A stretch of 22,713 nt of DNA from an uncultured Clostridia bacterium (GCA_934149115.1 CAKPDW010000017.1:1-22713), one strand, 5' to 3'. Positions 8,160 to 15,190 are shown, counted from the first letter of the stretch. Notes: generated by a model from the sequence alone, not told the origin. Numbers and translations: made by a program.

Positions 8160-9230
8160 ATGAAAAAACAGTACATTATTCCAATTTTCGTTCCTCATTT
8201 AGGTTGCCCTAATAATTGTACTTTTTGTAATCAAAAAATTATTAGTGGTCAAATTAAAGAGGTAACACCTGAAGATGTTAGAGAGACTGTAGAATATTAT
8301 TTGGATAGTTTTAAAGATAAGAATAGGTATACTGAGATTGCTTTTTTTGGAGGAAGTTTTACGGGAATTGAAATGGATAAACAAGAAGCATTATTGAAGG
8401 TTGCTAATGAATTTATTAAGGAAAAAAAGGTTGATGCTATTCGTGTTTCTACAAGACCTGATTATATTGACAAGGAAAGACTAAAGTTATTAAAGAAATA
8501 TGGTGTTAAAACAATAGAATTGGGTGTTCAATCTACAAATGATTATATTTTAAATAGATGTAAAAGAAATCATACTTTTGATGATGTAAAAAGAGCATCA
8601 AAATTAATTAGATGGAATGGTTTTACTTTGGGACATCAAATGATGGTAGGACTTCCTGAAAGTACTGTTTTGGATGAGGTTCGTACTGCTAAAGATTTAG
8701 CTAGGTTAAAACCAAAGATTATGAGAATTTATCCAGTGTTAGTTTTAAAAGGAACTGAATTGGAGCAGGAATTTGAAAATGGTACATATATGCCTCTTTC
8801 TGTGGATCAAGCTGTGGAAAGAGTCAAGCAATTATATTATTTCTTTGAAAAAAAGAAAATTAATGTTATTAGAATAGGACTTCAATCTACTGATACTATT
8901 TCAGATATTTCAAAAAATGAAAATAGTGAAGTTGTTGCAGGTCCTTATCATGAAACTTTTAGACAGCTTGTTGAGTCTTCAATTAATTATGATAAGATAA
9001 TAAATAAGATTAAGTCATATAATGTTAAAGTAAAGGAAGTTGAAATTTGGACTAATCCCGTAGATGTTAATAATGTTGTAGGATTTAAAAAAGAGAATAT
9101 AAAAAAACTTAAAGATGTATATGACCTTGATGCAAAAGTTAGACAGGACAAAAAAATAAAAAAGGGAAAGATTGTTATTAAGGTTGTTAAGGTTTATAAA
9201 GATTTTCTTGATGACGAAGAATGTGTATAG
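8160..9230 (+). CDS. Elp3-like radical SAM protein
   Basis: A 356-residue radical SAM enzyme of the Elp3-like group found next to rnc in many Bacillota. Cys16, Cys20 and Cys23 (CPNNCTFC) bind the 4Fe-4S cluster; the SAM-binding glycine motif FFGGSFTG is at 62-69, and VSTRPDYID, ELGVQS and GLPEST follow as in the family. Unlike true Elp3 there is no C-terminal acetyltransferase domain: the last 80 or so residues are a Lys-rich unknown stretch. The substrate is not known; a tRNA or nucleotide modification role is only a family-level guess. AAAGGAG (8148-8154) overlaps the rnc stop, and the ATG at 8160 is ten bases past it. An upstream in-frame ATG at 8106 lies inside rnc and is not the start. 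Confidence 0.9.
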   Translation: MKKQYIIPIFVPHLGCPNNCTFCNQKIISGQIKEVTPEDVRETVEYYLDSFKDKNRYTEIAFFGGSFTGIEMDKQEALLKVANEFIKEKKVDAIRVSTRPDYIDKERLKLLKKYGVKTIELGVQSTNDYILNRCKRNHTFDDVKRASKLIRWNGFTLGHQMMVGLPESTVLDEVRTAKDLARLKPKIMRIYPVLVLKGTELEQEFENGTYMPLSVDQAVERVKQLYYFFEKKKINVIRIGLQSTDTISDISKNENSEVVAGPYHETFRQLVESSINYDKIINKIKSYNVKVKEVEIWTNPVDVNNVVGFKKENIKKLKDVYDLDAKVRQDKKIKKGKIVIKVVKVYKDFLDDEECV

Positions 9231-9235
9231 ATTGG

Positions 9236-9273
9236 AAAAAATTACTTATACTATGTGTATAGGTAATTTTTTT
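9236..9273 (+). terminator. Terminator after the radical SAM gene
   Basis: The stem AAAAATTACTTATAC with GTATAGGTAATTTTT (one G-T pair) closes over TATGT and ends in T7. yitT starts only 15 bases later, so its transcription probably depends on read-through or on a promoter inside the preceding gene. Confidence 0.85.
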
Positions 9274-9287
9274 ATGGTGGAAATAGT

Positions 9288-10133
9288 ATGAATAAATTTT
9301 TTAAGGAAATTATATTAACTTTAATTGGAACGGCTATTGCTGGCTTGGGAATGGGAAGTTTTCTTCTTCCAAATAAGCTTTCTTCGGGTGGCTTTGCGGG
9401 TATTGCTACTATATTTTATTATTTTTTTAATTGGAATGTTGGTTTTACGGTTATTGTTCTAAATATTCCATTTTTTATTTGGGCGGTTATGAGACTTGGA
9501 AAGGAGTTTTTGATTAAAGCTATTTTGGGTACGGTTTCTTTGTCTTTTTTTATTGATTTTTTTGAAAATTTTGCGTTTGTTACTGATGATAGGTTGTTGT
9601 CTTCTATTTATGGTGGTATTTTGGTTGGTATTGGTACTGGGTTGATTTTTAAGGCGTATACTTCAACTGGTGGTACTGATTTGATTGTTCAGATTGCTAA
9701 GTCGTATGGTGCTAGGATTTCTTCGAGTAGGTTGTTGAATTCTATTGATATTTGTGTTGTTATTTTGAATGTTATTTTTTTCAGAGAGGTTGAGATTGGT
9801 TTGTATTCTGCTATTGCGATTTTTCTTGATGGGGTTATGATTGATATTATTTTTGAGGGTATTAATTTTTCTAAGTTGGTGTTTATTGTTTCTGATAAAA
9901 ATGAAGAGATTGTTGGGGTTCTTCATTCTGAACTTCGTTGTGGTGTTACTGAGTTTTATGGTAGGGGGACGTTTTTGAAAAGGGATATGTTTGTTTTGAT
10001 GTCGGTTGTGAATAGGTCTGAGATTCCTGCGCTTAGGGAGTGTGTTTATTCGGTTGATGAGGGGGCTTTTTTGGTTGTGGCTAATGCGAGGGAGGTGTAT
10101 GGGTTGGGGTTTAGGGCTCTTAATTCACGTTGA
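9288..10133 (+). CDS. YitT family membrane protein
   Basis: A 281-residue integral membrane protein. The first 170 or so residues form several hydrophobic segments with the family motifs GSFLLPNKLSSGGFAGIA, GIGTGLIFKAYTSTGGTD and IDICVVILN. The last 85 or so residues (from SKLVFIVSD) form the small C-terminal soluble domain (DUF2179 type) with GVTEFYGRGTF. The molecular function of this family is not established. GGTGG stands shortly before the ATG. Codon use changes along the gene: the start is ordinary, but 55 of the last 57 sense codons end in T or G. The stop codon touches the first hairpin-repeat cluster; its last A is the first base of a 19-base direct repeat. Confidence 0.92.
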   Translation: MNKFFKEIILTLIGTAIAGLGMGSFLLPNKLSSGGFAGIATIFYYFFNWNVGFTVIVLNIPFFIWAVMRLGKEFLIKAILGTVSLSFFIDFFENFAFVTDDRLLSSIYGGILVGIGTGLIFKAYTSTGGTDLIVQIAKSYGARISSSRLLNSIDICVVILNVIFFREVEIGLYSAIAIFLDGVMIDIIFEGINFSKLVFIVSDKNEEIVGVLHSELRCGVTEFYGRGTFLKRDMFVLMSVVNRSEIPALRECVYSVDEGAFLVVANAREVYGLGFRALNSR

Positions 10134-10135
10134 TG

Positions 10136-10267
10136 GCGTTGAAAAATAATTACAATTTTAGCTGTGTTATCAATATTCAAAAACGCGGTCACGTATCTAT
10201 ATACGCTTCCTTGCCTTTTTGAATATTGCTGCCTTGCTAAAATTTAATTCTTTTCCAACCTGATGAC
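10136..10267. repeat. Type A hairpin element, copy A1
   Basis: Nested inverted repeat. The outer stem pairs 10138-10162 with 10236-10259 imperfectly. The middle stem is a perfect 13-bp pair, CAATATTCAAAAA (10171-10183) with TTTTTGAATATTG (10216-10228). The apex is CGTAT-CTAT-ATACG inside a GG...CC pair. The left end (10136-10169) and right end (10230-10267) are identical, base for base, to copy A2 at 13285, but the middle stem is unrelated to that of A2. Whether it acts as DNA or as RNA is unknown. Confidence 0.85.
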
Positions 10268-10372
10268 AGATGTGTAGTGATTGTTTGTAATTTATTTTTT
10301 TTTAACGTACCTATGTACGCCTGCGGAATTCAGATTAAATTTGCCTTGTAATATGAACATTCTTATCAAAAT
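10268..10372. repeat. Type B hairpin element, copy B4, left half degraded
   Basis: The right half from CGTACCTATGTACG (10306-10319) through CCTGCGG and TTGCCTTGTAATATGAAC to CATTCTTATCAAAAT (10358-10372) matches the right half of the type B copies at 12977-13280. The left half (10268-10305) does not pair with it: it is T-rich and contains no C. Confidence 0.7.
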
Positions 10373-10530
10373 CCGTTTGAGTTTTTACTTATGAGTTAAA
10401 TTTTTTCCAACCTGATGACATGGCGTTGAAAAATAATTGGTGTCAAGAAAAACGTCCCACTGGCATGTATGAAAATATGAATAATGTGATATTGATGGTT
10501 TGGTGTATGGGATTTTTTTGTTTTTTGGTG

Positions 10531-10536
10531 TATAAT
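10531..10536 (+). promoter_or_regulatory. Candidate -10 box of ogg
   Basis: TATAAT lies 33 bases before the ogg ATG. No convincing -35 box is visible at the usual distance. Confidence 0.4.
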
Positions 10537-10568
10537 GTTTTACATAGTTTTATGTGGGAGATGATGTT

Positions 10569-11435
10569 ATGAAGCAACAAAAATTGGTCTTGAGTAATAT
10601 TGATAGTTTTGAGTTGTCTCATATTTTTGATTGTGGTCAATGTTTTAGATGGGATATTCAGCCTGATGGTTCATATATTGGTGTTATTAAGGCTGGTGTT
10701 ATGAGAGTTGCTAAATCGGGTGATTCTGTTGTTTTCGAGGGTGTGCTTGATGGTGATATTAATTCTATTGTGTATGATTATTTCGATTTGGGGACTGATT
10801 ATGGTTTGTTTAAGGATAGATTAAAAAATATTGATGCTAATATGAAAAAGAGTATTGAGTTTGGTTATGGTATTAGGATTTTGAAACAGGATTTGTGGGA
10901 GATGATTATTTCTTTTATTATTTCTGCTAATAATAATATTCCTAGAATAAAGGGGATTATTAATCGTATTTCTAAAAAGGTTGGGAAAATGGTTTCTTGG
11001 AATGGTGTTGATTATTATTTGTTTCCTACTGTTGAGGAATTGGCACAATTGTCTGTTTCTGATTTGAGGGACCTTGGTACGGGCTTTAGAGACAAGAGAA
11101 TTTATAATACTACTCAAATGATTTTGAAAAATGATGTTGATTTAGAGGTCTTGAAAAAGTTGGATGATACAAATAAAATAAGAGAAGAATTGTTGAGACT
11201 TGATGGTGTTGGCGAAAAGGTTGCTGATTGCATTTCTTTATTTGCTTTGAGAAGGTTTGATTCTTTTCCTGTTGATGTATGGGTTAGACGAGTTATGAAT
11301 ATACTATATATACATAATGATGATGAGACTAAGGTTAATAAAAAGCAGATAAGGGGTGTGGCATATGAGTTGTTTGGTGATATTGAGGGAATAGCTCAAC
11401 AATATTTATTTTACTGGGCAAGAGAAAATTTTTGA
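10569..11435 (+). CDS. ogg: 8-oxoguanine DNA glycosylase, OGG1 family
   Basis: A 288-residue base-excision repair enzyme that removes 8-oxoguanine and cuts the strand by beta-elimination. It has the OGG1-type N-terminal domain (FDCGQCFRW near residue 20) and the HhH-GPD domain: LDGVGEKVADC contains the hairpin and the catalytic lysine, and FPVDVWVRRV carries the catalytic aspartate. GGGAG (10556-10560) sits eight bases before the ATG at 10569; the in-frame GTG at 10554 precedes that site and is unlikely to be used. The gene stands alone after hairpin cluster 1. T/G-ending codons make up 50 of the first 60 but 42 of the last 60, a decline away from the repeats. Confidence 0.93.
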   Translation: MKQQKLVLSNIDSFELSHIFDCGQCFRWDIQPDGSYIGVIKAGVMRVAKSGDSVVFEGVLDGDINSIVYDYFDLGTDYGLFKDRLKNIDANMKKSIEFGYGIRILKQDLWEMIISFIISANNNIPRIKGIINRISKKVGKMVSWNGVDYYLFPTVEELAQLSVSDLRDLGTGFRDKRIYNTTQMILKNDVDLEVLKKLDDTNKIREELLRLDGVGEKVADCISLFALRRFDSFPVDVWVRRVMNILYIHNDDETKVNKKQIRGVAYELFGDIEGIAQQYLFYWARENF

Positions 11436-11448
11436 ATAATATTTATTA

Positions 11449-11476
11449 TTGATAGAAAAATAAATCTTAATATGAT
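11449..11476 (+). promoter_or_regulatory. Promoter of the M18 aminopeptidase gene
   Basis: TTGATA (11449-11454), a 16-base spacer and TATGAT (11471-11476), each one base from consensus. A second -10-like TATACT overlaps at 11476-11481. Confidence 0.6.
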
Positions 11477-11508
11477 ATACTGAAAACAGTTTTACAAAGG
11501 AGGATATT

Positions 11509-12906
11509 ATGGGAGAGAATTTAAAAGAAAAATTATTTAATCAAAAAGAATCTGGATGGAAATGCTTAAATGATGAACAAAAAAGTGAAGTTTTTGCTGT
11601 TTCAAAAAGATATATGGATTTTTTAAATGTTTCTAAAACCGAAAGAGAGTTTATTAAAAATGCAAGAAAACTTGCAGATGAACATGGTTTTAAAGATATA
11701 ATGGAATTTAATTCTTTGAAACCAGGTGACAAAATTTATTTCGTTAATAGAGAAAAGAGTATGTATTTAGCTATTATAGGAGAGAACTCAATTGAGAATG
11801 GAATGAATATTATTGGTTCACATGTTGATTCTCCTAGATTGGATTTGAAACCAAATCCTTTAGTTGAAGAAGGTGGTTTAGCCTATTTTAAGACTCATTA
11901 TTATGGTGGAATTAAAAAATATCAATGGACTACAATTCCTTTAAGTCTTCATGGGGTAATTGTTAAGCCTAATGGAGAAAAGTTTGAAGTAAATATTGGT
12001 GAGGATGAAAATGATCCTATTTTTACAATAACTGATTTATTACCACATTTGGCTCAGGCTCAAATGGAGAAAAAATTAAAGGATGGTGTAGCAGGGGAGA
12101 ATCTAAGTTTATTGATAGGAAGTATTCCTTATGATGAGAAAGAGTGCTCTGAACAAGTTAAATTGAATATTCTTAATATTTTGAATCAAAAATATGGAAT
12201 TACTGAGGTTGATTTTACAAGTTCTGAATTGGAATTGGTGCCTCAATTTAAGGCTAGAAGCCTAGGTTTTGATGAGAGTATGGTTGCTGCATATGGTCAG
12301 GATGATAAGGTATGTGCGTTTACTTCTTTGGATGCTATGATGAGATTGAATAGTGTTAAAACTACTGCTGTTTGTATATTGTCTGATAAAGAGGAGATTG
12401 GTAGTATGGGAAATACTGGTATGGAATCTCATATGTTTGATTTCTTTATTTCAGAGATATTGAATAAGCTTGGTATTAATAGACCTAATTTGTTGGATAG
12501 GGTTTTCTGTTTTTCAAAGATGTTGTCTTCAGATGTTGATGCTGGTTTTGATCCTTTATATGCTTCAGTTTCTGATAGGGCTAATGCTGGCTTCTTGGGT
12601 AAGGGTATTAGTTTGAATAAGTATACTGGTGCTAGGGGTAAATCTGGCGCTTCTGATGCTAATGCTGAGTTTGTTGCTTGGGTTAGAAATGTTTTTGAGT
12701 CTAATGGTATTTTGTATCAGGTTGCTGAGCTTGGTAAGGTTGATGTCGGTGGCGGTGGCACTATTGCGTATATTTTGGCTAATAAGGGTGCTGATGTTAT
12801 TGATTGTGGCGTGCCTGTGCTTTCTATGCATGCTCCTTATGAGGTTACTAGTAAGTTGGATGTTTGGATGGCGTGGGGGGCTTACAGAGCTTTCTGGCAA
12901 CAATAA
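11509..12906 (+). CDS. M18 family zinc aminopeptidase
   Basis: A 465-residue cytosolic metallo-aminopeptidase of the M18 family, probably active on acidic or hydrophobic N-terminal residues and assembled as a large oligomer, as is known for the family. The metal ligands and catalytic residues are in place: GSHVDSPR (His105), GQDDK (Asp265/266), DKEEIGS (Glu295/296), SSDVDAGFDP (Asp342 or nearby) and SMHAPYE (His441). The start follows AAAGGAGG (11496-11503). It is a single-gene unit with its own promoter. Codon use shifts sharply: 29 of the first 60 codons end in T or G, against 51 of the last 60, with only three A-ending codons left near the 3' end. Hairpin cluster 2 begins 9 bases after the stop. 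Confidence 0.95.
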   Translation: MGENLKEKLFNQKESGWKCLNDEQKSEVFAVSKRYMDFLNVSKTEREFIKNARKLADEHGFKDIMEFNSLKPGDKIYFVNREKSMYLAIIGENSIENGMNIIGSHVDSPRLDLKPNPLVEEGGLAYFKTHYYGGIKKYQWTTIPLSLHGVIVKPNGEKFEVNIGEDENDPIFTITDLLPHLAQAQMEKKLKDGVAGENLSLLIGSIPYDEKECSEQVKLNILNILNQKYGITEVDFTSSELELVPQFKARSLGFDESMVAAYGQDDKVCAFTSLDAMMRLNSVKTTAVCILSDKEEIGSMGNTGMESHMFDFFISEILNKLGINRPNLLDRVFCFSKMLSSDVDAGFDPLYASVSDRANAGFLGKGISLNKYTGARGKSGASDANAEFVAWVRNVFESNGILYQVAELGKVDVGGGGTIAYILANKGADVIDCGVPVLSMHAPYEVTSKLDVWMAWGAYRAFWQQ

Positions 12907-12914
12907 TATGAGTA

Positions 12915-13034
12915 ATTTCGATTAGAATGATATCTTACTGCGTTAAAAGTGGAGAAACTTTCCTCGACGTACCTTAGTACGCCTCCGGAATTTTCTCCAC
13001 TTTTGCCTTGTAATATAAACATTCTAATCAAAAT
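12915..13034. repeat. Type B hairpin element, copy B1 (complete)
   Basis: A 120-base nested hairpin. The outer stem pairs 12915-12929 with 13020-13034 (GATTAGAATG with CATTCTAATC, extended outward with one mismatch). The middle stem is a perfect 13-bp pair, AAAAGTGGAGAAA (12945-12957) with TTTCTCCACTTTT (12992-13004). The apex is CGTAC-CTTA-GTACG inside CC...GG. The junction motifs CTGCGTTA on the left and TTGCCTTG on the right match those of the type A copies (CTGTGTTA and TGCCTTG), although the outer arms differ. Confidence 0.85.
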
Positions 13035-13280
13035 TACAGTGCCTCTGGATTAGGTGAGGAAGACACTGCTTTTTTTGGGTAAAAATTTTTTTCAGATATT
13101 TTGTACGCCTCCGGATTTTCTCTACTTTTGCCTTGTAATATAAACATTCTAATCAAAATTACAGTGCCTCTGGATTAGGTGAGAAAGACGTTGTTTTTTT
13201 TTAAAATTTCTTCATATACTTAGTACGCCTCCGGAATTTTCTCCACTTTTGCCTTGTGATATTAATATTCTAATCAAAAT
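12977..13280. repeat. Tandem direct repeat of the type B element, about 2.5 units
   Basis: The string GTACGCCTCCGG recurs at 12977, 13103 and 13223, giving periods of 126 and 120 bases. The right arms, through TTTGCCTTG to ATTCTAATCAAAAT, are nearly identical in all three. The left arms of units two and three (starting GGATTAGGTGAG at 13047 and 13172) can still be aligned to the B1 left arm but are heavily changed toward T-runs and no longer pair well. The stretch CAGTG (13037-13041) to CACTG (13064-13068), followed by T7, resembles a terminator; its second copy keeps pairing through G-T pairs. Confidence 0.85.
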
Positions 13281-13284
13281 CTTA

Positions 13285-13414
13285 GCGTTGAAAAATAATT
13301 ACAATTTTAGCTGTGTTAAAAAGTATGTTTAAGTCCTCGACGTATCTATATACGCCTGCGGGTTAAACATACTTTTTGCCTTGCTAAAATTTAATTCTTT
13401 TCCAACCTGATGAC
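13285..13414. repeat. Type A hairpin element, copy A2
   Basis: The left end (13285-13318) and right end (13377-13414) are identical to those of copy A1. The middle stem is a perfect 15-bp pair, AAAAAGTATGTTTAA (13318-13332) with TTAAACATACTTTTT (13363-13377), unrelated to A1. The apex CGTAT-CTAT-ATACG is the same as in A1 but is enclosed by CC...GG where A1 has GG...CC. It abuts the last type B unit. The 102 bases beyond it (13415-13516) hold nothing recognisable. Confidence 0.85.
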
Positions 13415-13516
13415 GAGGAAATGTGAAAGCGAAAATTTAATGCTTATTGAGAAGAACTATCTTTATGACAGCCAAGAAAATAATTGCAAAAGTGGCAGGA
13501 AGAACTTATTTGATAT

Positions 13517-13554
13517 GTACAAAAAGCTGACTATTAAGGTCAGCTTTTTGGTAC
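13517..13554 (-). terminator. Terminator of murE, possibly bidirectional
   Basis: An 11-bp perfect stem AAAAAGCTGAC (13521-13531) with GTCAGCTTTTT (13539-13549) ends in T5 on either strand. It is also flanked by GTAC on both sides. It lies two bases beyond the minus-strand murE stop. Confidence 0.88.
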
Positions 13555-13555
13555 G

Positions 13556-15049
13556 TTATTTTGATTTTTTTCTTTCTTCTATGATTTCGTCTACTAGTTT
13601 TGCAATTACTTTTCTTTCGTCATATGGGTATTTTACATGGTTTCTTTCTAGGTATAGGTCATGTCCTAGTCCTGGTATTACTATGATGTCTTCTGGTGTT
13701 GCTACTTCTAGTGCGTGTTTGATTCCTTCTGTTCTGTCTACGATTATTGTGTATTTCCCTCCTGATTTTTTCACTCCGACTTCTATGTCTTGTAATATTT
13801 TTAATGGGTCTTCTGTTCTTACTTGGTCTGACATTAGTATTGTGTAATCTGCTAGTCTTCCAGATATTTCTCCCATTATTGGACGTTTTTTGCTGTCTCT
13901 GTCTCCACCGACACCCCATGCACATATTATTTTGCCTTTTGCGTATGCTTTTACTGATTCTAGTATGCTTTCTAGACTTGATGGTGTGTGTGCGTAATCT
14001 ATTAGTATTGTTAGTCCTAATTTATTTGGAACTAATTCGTTTCTTCCTAATACTTTTAAGTCTTTTAGGGCTTTTCTCATTTCGTCTGGGGTTACTCCAA
14101 ATTCGTGTGCTACGCTTATTGCTCCTAATGAATTGTATACACTAAATCTTCCTGGAATTGATACTTCAAATTGTTCACGTTTTCCATCTAGGTCTGCTAC
14201 AAAGTCTATGCATGATGGTGTGATTTTTAATGTTTCTTCTTCAGCTCTTATGTCTGCTGGATTATCAATTCCAAATGTTTTGAATGTACAAGTTTTGTTT
14301 TTTTCTTTTATTGTAATTACTGTTTTGTCATCTGCATTTATAAAGCCGATAGGGCATTTATCAAATAGCATACATTTACAGTTAAAATATTCTTCCATGT
14401 TTGCGTGTTCGTTTTTGCTAATGTGGTCTTCTGTAAGGTTTGTGAATACGCCTATATCAAAGTCACATCCGTCTACTCTGTGAAGTTTCATTGCTTGTGA
14501 TGATACTTCTATTATTACTACATCTACGTTTGCTTCTGCCATTTTTGCAAAGTATTCTTGAATTTCATCACTTTCTGGTGTTGTTCTGTCTGTATCTTCT
14601 AGTTTTTCTTTTCCTATGTATATGGCAATACTTCCTATTAGTCCTACTTTTAGTCCATGTTCTTCTAAAAGTGATTTAATCATAAATGTTGTTGTTGTTT
14701 TTCCTTTTGTTCCTGTGACTCCTATTAGTTTAAATTTTTTTGATGGGTTATCATATAAATTACAATTTGTTATTGCTAGTGCTTTTCTTGTGTCGCCAGC
14801 TTTTATATAGGTAATTGTTTGTGGTAGTTTTGATATGTCTACATCATTTTCGATTATTGCAGCAACTGCACCATTTGAAATTGCAGAGTCTAAATAATCA
14901 ATACCATTTTGCAAATAACCTTTTATTGCAATAAATAGTCCGCCTTCTTTGATTTTTCTTGAGTCTGAATGTATATTTGTTATATCTAAATTTAGATCGT
15001 TAACAGTTTCTTTTACTTCAAGACCTTCTAAAATTTTGTTTAGTTTCAT
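13556..15049 (-). CDS. murE: MurE-family Mur ligase (UDP-MurNAc-tripeptide synthetase or paralogue)
   Basis: ATP-dependent amide ligase of 497 residues in the MurE group, which adds the third amino acid to the peptidoglycan precursor. Visible are the N-terminal uridine-binding region (SDSRKIKEGGLFIAIKG), the P-loop GVTGTKGKTT (110-119), RTTPE (155-159), EVSSQA, the likely carbamylated lysine in YFNCKCMLF, and the C-terminal domain. Two specificity sites deviate from diaminopimelate-adding MurE: DQVRTE (408-413) in place of DNPRxE, and GLGHD (460-464) in place of GKGHE. The third residue added is therefore uncertain, and a MurE-like paralogue is possible. The ribosome binding site is AAGGGGGG just upstream. 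It is alone on its strand. Of its last 60 codons 56 end in A or C, against 25 of the first 36. Confidence 0.85.
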   Translation of the reverse strand: MKLNKILEGLEVKETVNDLNLDITNIHSDSRKIKEGGLFIAIKGYLQNGIDYLDSAISNGAVAAIIENDVDISKLPQTITYIKAGDTRKALAITNCNLYDNPSKKFKLIGVTGTKGKTTTTFMIKSLLEEHGLKVGLIGSIAIYIGKEKLEDTDRTTPESDEIQEYFAKMAEANVDVVIIEVSSQAMKLHRVDGCDFDIGVFTNLTEDHISKNEHANMEEYFNCKCMLFDKCPIGFINADDKTVITIKEKNKTCTFKTFGIDNPADIRAEEETLKITPSCIDFVADLDGKREQFEVSIPGRFSVYNSLGAISVAHEFGVTPDEMRKALKDLKVLGRNELVPNKLGLTILIDYAHTPSSLESILESVKAYAKGKIICAWGVGGDRDSKKRPIMGEISGRLADYTILMSDQVRTEDPLKILQDIEVGVKKSGGKYTIIVDRTEGIKHALEVATPEDIIVIPGLGHDLYLERNHVKYPYDERKVIAKLVDEIIEERKKSK

Positions 15050-15087
15050 AGATAATCCCCCCTTGTCTTAAGATTACTATGTTGTCT

Positions 15088-15116
15088 ATTATATACCTTT
15101 TAAATGTTTTTGCCAA
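15088..15116 (-). promoter_or_regulatory. Promoter of murE
   Basis: On the minus strand, TTGGCA (15111-15116), a 17-base spacer and TATAAT (15088-15093). It points away from the sua5 promoter, so the 190-base gap is a divergent control region. Confidence 0.75.
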
Positions 15117-15190
15117 GAATATTGTCAAAATTCGGGAATATATTTTTGTGAAAAGTAGAGTACAGATGATAGTAATAATTGGTAAAATAG

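Larger units (their letters stand above)
10133..10438. repeat. Hairpin-repeat cluster 1, bounded by a 19-base direct repeat
   Basis: ATGGCGTTGAAAAATAATT occurs at 10133-10151 and again at 10420-10438, 287 bases apart. Between them lie a complete type A hairpin (10136-10267), a type B element with intact right half and degraded left half (10268-10372) and a right-end remnant of type A (10403-10419, TTTTCCAACCTGATGAC). No coding sequence was found here. The cluster fills the gap between yitT and ogg. Confidence 0.85.

Noticed and set aside
10554..10568. GTG start five codons upstream of the chosen ogg start
   Set aside because: The GGGAG ribosome binding site lies after that GTG and is placed correctly for the ATG at 10569.
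12629..12925. Plus-strand open frame inside the 3' part of the aminopeptidase gene, and similar frames at 13747-14810
   Set aside because: These are shadow frames opened by the T/G-rich composition (Leu/Val/Cys-rich, low complexity). The real genes in the other frames have clear motifs.
12977..13280. The tandem repeats as a possible CRISPR array
   Set aside because: The units are 120-126 bases with only about 2.5 copies, contain hairpins, have no spacer-like unique segments, and have no cas gene nearby.
10133..13414. Hairpin elements as ends of an insertion sequence with a lost transposase
   Set aside because: No transposase fragment is present in either cluster, and the elements have no common target-site duplication. 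A non-autonomous mobile element remains possible but is unproven.
13410..13847. Plus-strand open frame of 145 codons after hairpin A2
   Set aside because: It starts inside the repeat, runs through the murE terminator and continues antisense to murE. It has no ribosome binding site and no family resemblance.
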